Counted from the first letter of the stretch, positions 7,741 through 15,103 are shown. The stretch is 25,763 nt of DNA from Spirochaetaceae bacterium (GCA_016342385.1 JAEINM010000006.1:1-25763); one strand, 5' to 3'. Notes: generated by a model from the sequence alone, not told the origin. Program-made: numbers and translations.

Positions 7741-10383
7741 CTACCCTTCCAGATCCGCCAGATGGCCTTTCATCTTTTCAATGGCAGTGGAAAACTCTTC
7801 CAGTTTCTCTTTCTCTTTGGCAATCACCTCTTCAGGTGCACGTGAGACAAAGTGCTCATTGGAGAGCTTCTTCTCTGTTCCGATTTTATTCTTTTCAGCT
7901 TTACCGATATTTTTTTTCAGCTTGGCAATCTCTTTTTCCACATCGATAACATCACGGATGAATACCAGGGCCTCATAGCCTTTCCCTACAGTGGCGACGG
8001 CACCTTCGGGAATTTCTTCTCCGCTGAGTATTTCAAAATCATCAGATTTGATCAGCATGGCAATCACATCTTTCTGTTCTTCCATGAACAATCTCTGTTC
8101 TTCATCGACTTTTACATTGACTCTGATTTTCTTAACCGGGGGAATAGTGAATTCAGACCGGACTGTTCTAACAGACTGTACAATATCTTTAAGAATCTCA
8201 AAGGATGCTTCCATCTGTTTGTTCTCGCGATCACTGGTAACTTCCGGGTATCTTTCGACAATAATGGCTTCACCGGCACCGGGCAGCTTCTGATAGATCT
8301 CCTCTGTCACAAAAGGGATAAAAGGATGGAGAAGTTTCAGAGACTCTTCGAGAACAGCAATCAGCATGGTCACGGCTCTATCCTTCTCTTTCTCATCCTT
8401 GTCATAGAGGTATAACTTAGAAGCTTCTACATACCAGTCACAGAAATCATTCCAGAAATATTCGTAGACCGCATGGCCCATATCATCAAATCTATAGGCA
8501 TCCATAGCTGTTGCCACAGTCTTAACCGTTTCATTCAGTCTGTGGAGTATCCACTGATCAATGGCTTTCTTCTCAATTGTATCCTTATCGAGCATAGTTC
8601 GCCCTTCGAGATTCATAAGGATATAACGGGAAGCATTCCACACTTTATTGCAGAACTTGGAACCGATTTTTACAGTCTCCATATCCATAAGGATATCCTG
8701 CCCCTGAGCTGAGAGATAGGCCAGAGTGAACTTCATAGCATCGGAACCGTATTCATCAACAACATCTAAGGGGTCTATACCATTACCGAGAGATTTGGAC
8801 ATTTTCCGCCCGTCTTTCGCTCGAATCAACTGATGGATATAAATATCACGGAAAGGAACTTTTCCCGTAAACTCGAGTCCCGCCATTATCATTCTGGCCA
8901 CCCAGAAGAAAATGATATCATAGGCGGTGACCAGCGCTGATGTGGGGAAAAACTTTTCCAGATCAGCCGTATTCTCCGGCCATCCCAGTGTTGAAAAAGG
9001 CCAGAGCCATGAGCTGAACCATGTGTCGAGAACATCTGTTTCCTGCTTAAGATTATTACTGTTACACTTACTGCAGCTTGTGACATCATCTTCCGATACA
9101 ATCATCTCACCACAGTCATTACAGTACCACACGGGGATTCTATGACCCCACCAGAGCTGCCTGGAGATACACCAGTCCCGTATTCCCGTGAGCCAGTGTT
9201 TGTATGTATTCTCCCATTTTTTGGGATAGAAATGGATCTCACCATCTTCCCATGCCTTTAGAGCTTTTTCAGCCAATGGAGCCATCTTTACAAACCACTG
9301 CTCCGACATATAAGGTTCAACAACGGTCTTACATCTGTAGCAGTGACCGACCTGATGGGGCTGCTCTTCATCATCTTTATAGACTCCGGCGTCCTTCAAT
9401 GCGGCAATAGTCGCTTTTCTGGCTGTTTTTACATCCATTCCTCTAAATTGTTCCGGCACATTATCATTCAGGGTCGCATCGGGATTGAGAATATTGATTC
9501 TCTCAAGGTCGTGACGGTTACCGATATCCCAGTCATTGGGATCGTGGGCGGGAGTGATTTTTACGGCTCCCGTACCGAATTCCATTTTGCAGTATGAGTC
9601 AACGATAATGGGAATCTTTCTGCCGGTTAGGGGTAGATCTACGGTTTTCCCGTGGAGGTGTTTGTACCGATCATCATCGGGGTGGACGGCAACCGCCGTA
9701 TCACCAAACATGGTTTCCGGTCTGGTGGTAGCAATTCCAATAAAACCGCTTCCATCGGTAAGAGGATATCTATAGTGATAAAGCTTTCCGTTTTTCTCTT
9801 CATGGTCCACTTCATCATCTGCCAGAGCCGTTCCACAGGAGGGACACCAGTTGACCAGATACTCCCCTCTGTAAATCAGATCCTTATTGTATAAATCGAC
9901 GAATACTTTTTTTACAGCTTTGGAAAGACCGTCATCAAGAGTGAATCTCTCTCTGGACCAGTCACAGGATGCACCGATTTTTTTCAGCTGATCCGTAATG
10001 ATGCTATGGTGATTATCTTTTACTTTCCAGGTCTCTTCCAGGAATTTCTCCCGTCCCAGATCATGTCGACCAAGGCCTTTTGCTTTTAACTGCCTCTCCA
10101 CAACATTCTGAGTGGCAATCCCCGCATGGTCGGTACCGGGAACCCATAAAGTCGGTTTTCCCAGCATTCTATTATAACGGGTCAATATATCCTGAAGACT
10201 GTTATTCAGTCCGTGTCCCATATGGAGAACACCGGTAACATTTGGAGGGGGAATGACGATGGTAAAAGGATCTTTATCATCATCTCCCGCCGGTTTAAAA
10301 TACCCCTTCTCTTCCCAGAACTTATATAATCTATCTTCAAAATCTTTCGGATTGTATGTTTTATCGAGTTCAACTGCTTTCAT
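7741..10383 (-). CDS. valS: Valyl-tRNA synthetase
   Basis: This 880-aa class I aminoacyl-tRNA synthetase charges tRNA-Val. The HIGH signature appears as PNVTGVLHMGH (47-57), the editing domain contains ATTRPETMFGDTAVAVHP, and the KMSKS loop is GRKMSKSLGNGIDP around 525. A Cys-rich zinc-like segment (YCNDCGEM, CSKCNSN) and a C-terminal Lys/Glu-rich coiled coil typical of ValRS are present. Length is normal. The ATG at 10383 has AAGGAA seven bases upstream and a good promoter beyond it. I found no T-box-like leader; the distance from promoter to start is about 30 bases. Confidence 0.98.
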   Translation of the reverse strand: MKAVELDKTYNPKDFEDRLYKFWEEKGYFKPAGDDDKDPFTIVIPPPNVTGVLHMGHGLNNSLQDILTRYNRMLGKPTLWVPGTDHAGIATQNVVERQLKAKGLGRHDLGREKFLEETWKVKDNHHSIITDQLKKIGASCDWSRERFTLDDGLSKAVKKVFVDLYNKDLIYRGEYLVNWCPSCGTALADDEVDHEEKNGKLYHYRYPLTDGSGFIGIATTRPETMFGDTAVAVHPDDDRYKHLHGKTVDLPLTGRKIPIIVDSYCKMEFGTGAVKITPAHDPNDWDIGNRHDLERINILNPDATLNDNVPEQFRGMDVKTARKATIAALKDAGVYKDDEEQPHQVGHCYRCKTVVEPYMSEQWFVKMAPLAEKALKAWEDGEIHFYPKKWENTYKHWLTGIRDWCISRQLWWGHRIPVWYCNDCGEMIVSEDDVTSCSKCNSNNLKQETDVLDTWFSSWLWPFSTLGWPENTADLEKFFPTSALVTAYDIIFFWVARMIMAGLEFTGKVPFRDIYIHQLIRAKDGRKMSKSLGNGIDPLDVVDEYGSDAMKFTLAYLSAQGQDILMDMETVKIGSKFCNKVWNASRYILMNLEGRTMLDKDTIEKKAIDQWILHRLNETVKTVATAMDAYRFDDMGHAVYEYFWNDFCDWYVEASKLYLYDKDEKEKDRAVTMLIAVLEESLKLLHPFIPFVTEEIYQKLPGAGEAIIVERYPEVTSDRENKQMEASFEILKDIVQSVRTVRSEFTIPPVKKIRVNVKVDEEQRLFMEEQKDVIAMLIKSDDFEILSGEEIPEGAVATVGKGYEALVFIRDVIDVEKEIAKLKKNIGKAEKNKIGTEKKLSNEHFVSRAPEEVIAKEKEKLEEFSTAIEKMKGHLADLEG

Positions 10384-10416
10384 TTAATGTTCCTTAAGTA
10401 GTTCTATAAGAAATAG

Positions 10417-10445
10417 ATATTAGCAGATAGATAAGCTATTTTCAA
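10417..10445 (-). promoter_or_regulatory. valS: Putative sigma-70 promoter of valS
   Basis: On the minus strand TTGAAA (10440-10445) and TAATAT (10417-10422) are separated by exactly 17 bases, about 34 bases before the valS start codon. This leaves a short leader with no room for a T-box or other riboswitch. Confidence 0.52.
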
Positions 10446-10487
10446 TAAGTTGATCTCTCAGTCAGGAATAACTTGATAAATGTAAGG

Positions 10488-10562
10488 CCCCTCCCGGTAA
10501 TTGTCGCCTGCCTTTCTGCCCTATTCAGACATGGCACCATGTCTGAATCCCGAAGGAGGAGG
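10488..10562. repeat. Perfect 11-bp-arm palindrome with weaker outer stem
   Basis: Bases 10524-10534 and 10537-10547 are perfect inverted copies separated by CA. Outside them CCTCC-CGG (10490-10497) can pair with CCG-AA-GGAGG (10550-10559), giving a longer cruciform-like structure. It sits upstream of the valS promoter and the vapBC1 operator in a 277-base gap. There is no T-run on either side, so it is not an ordinary terminator. It may be a mobile or REP-like intergenic repeat or a protein-binding site; whether other copies exist cannot be seen here. Apart from this, the valS promoter and the vapBC1 operator, I see nothing in the gap. Confidence 0.5.
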
Positions 10563-10629
10563 AACAAAGAAATTAAGATTTAAAGCCTGTTTGTCTATTA
10601 CCAATGAAATTATTGATTTATATGTGAAT

Positions 10630-10661
10630 TAGTATTACTCTTATCAGTAGGAGTAATACTA
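10630..10661 (+). promoter_or_regulatory. Palindromic operator over the vapBC1 ribosome-binding site
   Basis: A perfect inverted repeat with 11-bp arms (10630-10640 and 10651-10661) surrounds a ten-base centre and ends in the A of the antitoxin ATG. It contains the Shine-Dalgarno TAGGAG. A possible promoter, TTGATT (10613-10618) with TACTCT 17 bases further on, would place its -10 element inside the repeat. AbrB-type antitoxins bind such palindromes to repress their own operon. The same repeat in mRNA could fold and hide the ribosome-binding site. Confidence 0.62.
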
Positions 10662-10888
10662 TGAAAATTACCCAAAAAGGTCAGGTTACTATCCCACAGG
10701 AAGTCAGAGAGCGTCACAATTTCTATCCCAATTCAAATGTCGAATTCGTGGAAGAGGGAGACCGTGTTTATATTATAAAAGCAGAGGCAGATATTGTTAA
10801 GGAAAGCCCCTTTGACAAAGTAAAGGGACTGTATAGTCTGAAACTTTCAACCGATGAGATTATGAAACTCACACGGGATGATGATTAA
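10661..10888 (+). CDS. vapB: AbrB/MazE-fold antitoxin (VapB type)
   Basis: The 75-aa protein has an N-terminal SpoVT/AbrB swapped-hairpin DNA-binding domain (MKITQKGQVTIPQEVRER, then VEFVEEGDRVYIIKA) and a short charged tail that would bind the toxin. It is predicted to neutralise the PIN-domain toxin encoded next and to repress the operon through the palindrome over its own start. TAGGAG lies eight bases before the ATG. Its stop and the toxin start share one base (TAATG), the classical antitoxin-toxin coupling. Family and partner are clear; experimental activity is unknown. Confidence 0.87.
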   Translation: MKITQKGQVTIPQEVRERHNFYPNSNVEFVEEGDRVYIIKAEADIVKESPFDKVKGLYSLKLSTDEIMKLTRDDD

Positions 10889-11295
10889 TGCTAAAACCGG
10901 TCCTGATTGACTCCAATATACTCATTGATATCTTTTCCAATAATGATGAGTGGTTTCAGTGGTCGAGAGACCAGCTGACCATGCTGTCACAACAAACTCA
11001 GCTGTTTATCAATCCCATAATATACACAGAGATTTCTATCGGATTTGAAAAAATTGAAGAACTTGAAAATACTTTGAATCTGTTACCGATAAAAAACAGA
11101 GAGATTCCAAAAGAGGCTCTTTTTCTAGCTGGGAAGGCTTTTCTAAAATACAGAAAAAATAATGGAGCAAAATCAGCCCCTCTTCCGGATTTTTATATCG
11201 GAGCTCATGGAGCTGTTGAGGGGTGGAGCATTATTACCAGAGATCCTAGAAGAATGAAATATTATTATCCGGGATTAGATGTTATATCTCCGTAA
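10888..11295 (+). CDS. vapC: PIN-domain toxin (VapC type)
   Basis: The 135-aa predicted Mg-dependent endoribonuclease is the toxin of the pair with the AbrB-type antitoxin. The four acidic PIN residues are present: Asp8 in LIDSNILIDIF, Glu48 in YTEIS, Asp101 in PLPDFYIGA, and Asp119 in ITRDPRRMKYYYP. The ending ITRDPRRMKYYYPGL is typical of a common VapC subgroup. The gene begins on the last base of the antitoxin stop codon. Known VapC targets include initiator tRNA and the sarcin-ricin loop; the target here cannot be predicted. The frame is intact with no sign of decay. Confidence 0.87.
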   Translation: MLKPVLIDSNILIDIFSNNDEWFQWSRDQLTMLSQQTQLFINPIIYTEISIGFEKIEELENTLNLLPIKNREIPKEALFLAGKAFLKYRKNNGAKSAPLPDFYIGAHGAVEGWSIITRDPRRMKYYYPGLDVISP

Positions 11296-11308
11296 AACTC
11301 CCAAAAAA

Positions 11309-11385
11309 ATCAATAATCCATCGAACTGCGTCTGTTTTTTTATACAGAATTTTTCCGTTTATCTACCAAGAATTTCTCTTCGATA
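11309..11385 (-). pseudogene. Decayed duplicate of the arfB 3' end
   Basis: Bases 11309-11339 match 12154-12184 (the last codons and stop of intact arfB) at 29 of 31 positions, and similarity continues at a lower level to about 11385. Translated on the minus strand the remnant reads EKFLVDKRKNSV, stop, then KNRRSSMDY, against EKRLDNKRKIS and KNRRSSVDY in the intact protein. It is a C-terminal fragment with an internal stop and no start. It lies between vapBC1 and vapBC2, so the second toxin-antitoxin pair is bracketed by two copies of the arfB end. The remainder of the gap (11386-11448) shows nothing I recognise. Confidence 0.72.
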
Positions 11386-11448
11386 ACCGGCAATTTCTTG
11401 TATTCAATCTTTTACAAGGAATATGAAGATAGTTGGAAATCAATGTGC

Positions 11449-11859
11449 TTAATCGGATGAGGGATTAAAAGCTTCTACACCTTCTCTTTTAGCTATGTTC
11501 ATCAGTTTCTTATCAAGAGTCATTAGAATAGCACCAGATCTTCTGGCAAGTGTAAAATAGAACATATCATAAGCAGAATGATCTAATCGGATTGATTCAT
11601 GAAGAGACTCAGTCGTAAATTGTGAAATATCATAATATTCATCAACTAAAGCAAGAGCCAGATTGAGCAGATCAAATCCTTTCTCCTCAGTGATCAATTG
11701 TGCTTTAATATATTTCCCTATAACATTGGTTACTTCAGCTTTATACAAATCAGTAGTAAAAACTTTTCTGCTATTTGAGATCTTTTCCTTTAATTGAATA
11801 GATTGTGAACGTTTTAATACTATTTCTATTCCTGCACTTGCATCCAGAACGACAATCAT
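11449..11859 (-). CDS. vapC: PIN-domain toxin, second vapBC pair
   Basis: The 136-aa PIN-domain predicted ribonuclease is clearly different in sequence from the first toxin. Acidic residues expected for the metal site are Asp6 in VLDASAGIEI, Glu42 in KAEVTN, Asp98 in SAYDMFYFTLA, and Asp116 in MTLDKKL. The subgroup (DASAGIE start, AYDMFY motif) is usually paired with an RHH/FitA-like antitoxin, which is what precedes it. Its start overlaps the antitoxin stop by four bases (ATGA). The frame is intact. The RNA target is unknown. Confidence 0.88.
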   Translation of the reverse strand: MIVVLDASAGIEIVLKRSQSIQLKEKISNSRKVFTTDLYKAEVTNVIGKYIKAQLITEEKGFDLLNLALALVDEYYDISQFTTESLHESIRLDHSAYDMFYFTLARRSGAILMTLDKKLMNIAKREGVEAFNPSSD

Positions 11860-12101
11860 CTGTCGCGATCCTCACGAATGAGGAGTGCCGGATCAGGAAA
11901 ACTATCAGCTTCAGCAACGTAAAGCTCATCTATCTCTTCAAGAACTCTTTTTCTTCTGGAGATATGCTCTTCTTTTAGATCCAAAGCCTTGCGTAAAAGA
12001 ACAATTGTTTCCTGAGCAATACTTCTATTTTCTTTTTTTGCAACTCTTGCCAGATTTTCGTATAAATCTTCCGGAATATCTCTAACCTGTAATAAAGACA
12101 T
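11856..12101 (-). CDS. Ribbon-helix-helix antitoxin, second vapBC pair (FitA-like)
   Basis: The roughly 81-aa antitoxin has an N-terminal ribbon-helix-helix DNA-binding fold (SLLQVRDIPEDLYENLARVA then RSIAQETIVLLRKAL) and a charged C-terminal tail ending in a DRDR-type region that would contact the PIN toxin. I chose the ATG at 12101 rather than the TTG immediately before it, because AGGAGG then lies five bases upstream, whereas it would be only two bases from the TTG. The toxin gene overlaps by four bases. A strong promoter with an ATGCA/TGCAT inverted repeat precedes the gene. Confidence 0.83.
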   Translation of the reverse strand: MSLLQVRDIPEDLYENLARVAKKENRSIAQETIVLLRKALDLKEEHISRRKRVLEEIDELYVAEADSFPDPALLIREDRDR

Positions 12102-12114
12102 CAAGTCCTCCTGT

Positions 12115-12148
12115 ATGCAATATTACTGCAAAATGCATCAACCGTCAA
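12115..12148 (-). promoter_or_regulatory. Promoter and possible operator of vapBC2
   Basis: On the minus strand TTGACG (12143-12148) and TAATAT (12120-12125) are separated by exactly 17 bases. An ATGCA/TGCAT inverted repeat (12115-12119 and 12134-12138) straddles the -10 element, with another TGCA inside, a plausible site for autorepression by the RHH antitoxin. The promoter lies between the arfB stop and vapB2, so the pair is transcribed independently. Confidence 0.52.
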
Positions 12149-12154
12149 ATTTGA

Positions 12155-12577
12155 TCAATAATCCACTGAACTGCGTCTGTTTTTCTTTTCAGAGATTTTC
12201 CTTTTATTATCCAATCTCTTTTCTCTGGCGGCTCTGGAAGGTCTGGTCTTCTTTCTTTTTTTGGGAACGTGAAGAGATCCGCTAATCAGAGAAGTCATGC
12301 GGATCAGAGCTATCTCCCTGTTTTTCAGCTGGCTCCTTGTATCGGAGACGCTGATGACAAGCTCCCCTTCTTCATTGATTCTAGTATTGAGTTTGTTTTT
12401 TACCATTTCCTTCTGCGCATCAGATAGAATATCCATGGATTCGATATGCACTCTGGCAGTGACCTTGGTATTCACTTTATTGACATTTTGCCCTCCGGGA
12501 CCTCCGGAACGAGAAAATGAGAGTTCTATATTTTCTTTCAACCATTCTACGATAGCCATATTCAATTCGCGATTCAT
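12155..12577 (-). CDS. arfB: ArfB/YaeJ-type ribosome rescue factor
   Basis: The protein is a class I release-factor-like peptidyl-tRNA hydrolase that frees ribosomes stalled at mRNA ends. The catalytic GGQ lies in FSRSGGPGGQNVNKVNTKV, followed by SQLKNREIALIRM and a basic tail (KKRKKTRPSRAAREKRL...) that in ArfB enters the empty mRNA channel. No codon-recognition domain is present, as expected. Three in-frame ATGs (12595, 12577, 12559) lack any Shine-Dalgarno sequence. I prefer 12577, which places GGQ at residues 28-30 as in E. coli ArfB; a TATAAT (12584-12589) six bases before it even suggests a leaderless message. The 3' end is duplicated at 11309. A REP-like element lies just upstream. Confidence 0.88.
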   Translation of the reverse strand: MNRELNMAIVEWLKENIELSFSRSGGPGGQNVNKVNTKVTARVHIESMDILSDAQKEMVKNKLNTRINEEGELVISVSDTRSQLKNREIALIRMTSLISGSLHVPKKRKKTRPSRAAREKRLDNKRKISEKKNRRSSVDY

Positions 12578-12605
12578 GATATTATTATAATTCATATTAA
12601 TAAAA

Positions 12606-12657
12606 ACGTGTAGGGGACGGTCGCGACGTGTAGGGGATGGTCGCGACTATCCCCTAC
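12606..12657. repeat. REP-like GTAG hairpin with tandem 20-bp unit
   Basis: A 20-bp unit occurs twice in tandem (12606-12625 and 12626-12645) with one difference (C/T). The second copy starts the 28-base near-perfect palindrome 12630-12657, with 13 Watson-Crick pairs, one G-T pair and the core GTCGCGAC. Each unit contains GTAG followed by GGGGA, reminiscent of the conserved GTAG tetranucleotide at the foot of REP elements handled by RAYT (TnpA-REP) transposases. It lies between divergent arfB and ettA. T-rich sequence follows on the plus strand but only weakly, so a terminator role is less likely. Confidence 0.65.
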
Positions 12658-12718
12658 TTTTAAAATTGTTATTTTAATCATATAATTATTTTGATATTAA
12701 AATTTAAGGGAACAATAA

Positions 12719-14419
12719 ATGGCTGATGACAAAAAAGTAATCTACTCCATGGTGGGAGTCAGTAAAAAACACAATCAGAAAACAGTTTTAAAAGATATAT
12801 ACCTCTCCTACTTCTACGGAGCAAAAATAGGAGTCCTGGGTCTAAACGGTTCGGGAAAATCAACTCTTCTGAAAATCCTGGCCGGTGAAGACAAAGACTT
12901 TATTGGTGAAACTATTCTCTCTGAAGGATATTCCATCGGTTATCTGGAACAGGAACCACAGCTGGCCCCCGAAAAAACAGTCCGGCAAATAGTCGAGGAA
13001 GGGGCCCAGGAAGTTGTAGACCTCTTGAGGGAATACGATGAGATCAACGGGAAATTCGGTGAAGAGATGACCGACGATGAAATGGATGCCCTTCTGATGA
13101 AACAGGGAAAAGTTCAGGACAGACTGGAAGCTCTCGATGGATGGGAACTCGATTCCCGTCTGGATCTGGCAATGGATGCCCTGCGCTGTCCCCCTTCAGA
13201 TGCAAAAGTAGGTGTTCTTTCCGGTGGAGAAAAACGTCGCGTAGCCCTATGCCGGCTGCTGCTTAAGAAGCCTGATATCCTCCTCCTCGATGAGCCGACA
13301 AACCATCTTGATGCCGAGTCTGTTGCCTGGCTGGAACATCATCTTCAAAGGTACGAGGGAACCATTATTGCCGTAACACATGACCGGTATTTTCTCGATA
13401 ATGTCGCCGGATGGATTCTTGAACTTGACAAAGGGGAAGGAATTCCCTGGAAGGGGAATTATTCCTCGTGGCTGGAGCAGAAGCAGAAACGCCTTTCTCA
13501 GGAGGAGAAGCAGGAATCTGACAGACAGAGAACTTTAAAAAGAGAACTTGAATGGATTAATATGAGTCCCAAAGGCCGGCATGCTAAATCCAAATCCCGT
13601 ATAAATTCCTATGAGGCTCTCCTCAATCAGGATGCCGAAGAAAGAGACCGGGATCTTCAGATCTATATTCCTCCGGGACCGAGACTGGGTGATGTGGTTA
13701 TCGAAGCCGACAATATCAAAAAAGCTTATAATGATAAATTACTCTACGACGATTTATCATTCAAACTTCCTCCAGGGGGAATTGTGGGAATTATCGGCCC
13801 CAATGGAGCCGGAAAAACGACTTTATTTAGAATGATAACAGGTCAGGACAAACCTGATTCAGGGATATTCAAAACAGGAGAAACTGTCGTACTGTCCTAT
13901 ATGGATCAGATGAGGGATAAGCTAGATCCTGAAAAAAGTGTCTGGGAGATTCTCTCTGAGGGACAGGAACAGATACAATTGGGAAAACGGCTGATAAACT
14001 CCCGGGCCTATGCGGCCAAGTTCAATTTCCAGGGTGCCAATCAACAGAAAAAAGTCGGGATTCTTTCGGGAGGAGAGAGAAACAGAATAAATCTGGCCAT
14101 GATGCTGAAAGAAGAAGCCAATGTACTCTTACTCGATGAGCCGACAAATGACCTCGATGTAAACACGATAAGAGCTCTGGAAGATGCCATTATTAACTTT
14201 GCCGGTTCTGTGGTTGTAATAAGCCACGACAGATGGTTTCTCGACAGAATAGCCACACATATCCTCGCTTTTGAAAACAACAGCAGTGACGGTTTTGAAA
14301 CCCGCCCTTACTGGTTCGAGGGAAACTATTCAGAATATGAAGAAAACCGCAAAAAGAGATTGGGAATAGATGCGGAAACACCCCATCGGATTAAATATAG
14401 ATCATTGACAAGGGATTAA
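12719..14419 (+). CDS. ettA: Energy-dependent translational throttle protein EttA (ABC-F)
   Basis: EttA is an ABC-F ATPase that binds the ribosomal E site and gates the start of elongation according to the ATP/ADP ratio. The 566-aa protein has two ABC domains: Walker A GLNGSGKST (41-49) and GPNGAGKTT (about 360), signatures LSGGEKRR and LSGGERNR, and Walker B LLLDEPTNHLD and LLLDEPTNDLD. The tRNA-contacting linker between domains (WINMSPKGRHAKSKSR) fits the EttA subfamily, as does the near-standard length. The ATG follows AAGGGA with seven bases between. A TATAAT (12681-12686) lies upstream without a good -35 element. The exported PCMT-like gene follows after seven bases. Confidence 0.95.
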   Translation: MADDKKVIYSMVGVSKKHNQKTVLKDIYLSYFYGAKIGVLGLNGSGKSTLLKILAGEDKDFIGETILSEGYSIGYLEQEPQLAPEKTVRQIVEEGAQEVVDLLREYDEINGKFGEEMTDDEMDALLMKQGKVQDRLEALDGWELDSRLDLAMDALRCPPSDAKVGVLSGGEKRRVALCRLLLKKPDILLLDEPTNHLDAESVAWLEHHLQRYEGTIIAVTHDRYFLDNVAGWILELDKGEGIPWKGNYSSWLEQKQKRLSQEEKQESDRQRTLKRELEWINMSPKGRHAKSKSRINSYEALLNQDAEERDRDLQIYIPPGPRLGDVVIEADNIKKAYNDKLLYDDLSFKLPPGGIVGIIGPNGAGKTTLFRMITGQDKPDSGIFKTGETVVLSYMDQMRDKLDPEKSVWEILSEGQEQIQLGKRLINSRAYAAKFNFQGANQQKKVGILSGGERNRINLAMMLKEEANVLLLDEPTNDLDVNTIRALEDAIINFAGSVVVISHDRWFLDRIATHILAFENNSSDGFETRPYWFEGNYSEYEENRKKRLGIDAETPHRIKYRSLTRD

Positions 14420-14426
14420 TATATAA

Positions 14427-15101
14427 ATGAATAAGTTCCTCCTTATTTTCACAATAATCTCACTTCTCTTTTCAACCTCCCTGTATTCTCAGGAAAGCGA
14501 AGCAGAGGATGAACTATATCCCATGAGAATTGCGTTGACCAATTTACTCTTCCCCCAAGGGGAACCCGGTCTAAACAGGATCAGGCAGGCTTTTCTGAGT
14601 GTGAAAAGAGAATTATTTATTGATACGAATTATCGCTCAGTTGCCTATAAAAATATGCCGATTCCCACAAAGGGAGGGCTTATTCAGCCCGCACCACAGA
14701 TGATTGCTTCAATCCTCATAGAATCGGGAATTCAACCGGAAGATAAGATTCTGATCATCGGTCAGAATACCCGGTATATAAGCAGTATAATCAATGAACT
14801 GACCAATAATATCTATGTTCTAGATCCCGGGATTACGAACAGTTCAGGGCTTAGTTATAATGTAAAGAAAGAATTAAGTTATTATGGTTGGGTGGAGGAA
14901 GCTCCGTTTCATATTATTATACTTTTCGGAGCCGTAGAAGAGATTCCGCAAAGCCTGATAAGTCAGCTGATTATAAACGGAAAGATCATTGCTCCCCTGA
15001 CATATGGAACAGGTAGTCAGATACTAACGTCATCTATCCGTTATACAAATGGTTTTGAAGTACAGACAATTGGAGATAGTTATATTCACAGACTGAAATA
15101 G
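14427..15101 (+). CDS. Exported PCMT-like protein, probably catalytically inactive
   Basis: The 224-aa protein has an N-terminal signal peptide (about 1-21, hydrophobic, ending SLYSQE). The mature part follows the protein-L-isoaspartate methyltransferase fold: RIRQAFLSVKRELFI, SVAYKNMPIPTKGG, IQPAPQMIASIL, then DKILIIGQNTRYIS and a late IIILFGAVEEIPQSLISQL block. However, the SAM-binding loop GTGSGY is replaced by GQNTRY (112-117), and the active-site TISQP is LIQP. It is therefore probably a binding or structural protein, not a methyltransferase. It starts seven bases after ettA with only a distant AAGGGA as ribosome-binding site. Its stop is two bases from the convergent cyclic-nucleotide protein. 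No SAM would be expected outside the cytoplasm, which fits loss of activity. Confidence 0.68.
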   Translation: MNKFLLIFTIISLLFSTSLYSQESEAEDELYPMRIALTNLLFPQGEPGLNRIRQAFLSVKRELFIDTNYRSVAYKNMPIPTKGGLIQPAPQMIASILIESGIQPEDKILIIGQNTRYISSIINELTNNIYVLDPGITNSSGLSYNVKKELSYYGWVEEAPFHIIILFGAVEEIPQSLISQLIINGKIIAPLTYGTGSQILTSSIRYTNGFEVQTIGDSYIHRLK

Positions 15102-15103
15102 TC

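Noticed and set aside
7852..8415. A 187-codon open frame on the plus strand inside valS
   Set aside because: It is antisense to the conserved C-terminal half of valS, Phe/Leu-rich in the manner of a reversed coiled coil, and has no start signals.
10384..10416. T-box leader for valS
   Set aside because: The predicted promoter leaves only about 30 bases before the start codon, too short for a T-box, and no specifier or antiterminator elements are seen.
10442..10537. A short minus-strand frame starting in the same palindrome
   Set aside because: It runs into the valS promoter, has no ribosome-binding site and no recognisable features.
10531..10635. A 34-codon plus-strand frame starting in the palindrome
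   Set aside because: It has no Shine-Dalgarno sequence, starts inside the palindrome and overlaps the vapBC1 operator; there is no recognisable protein feature.
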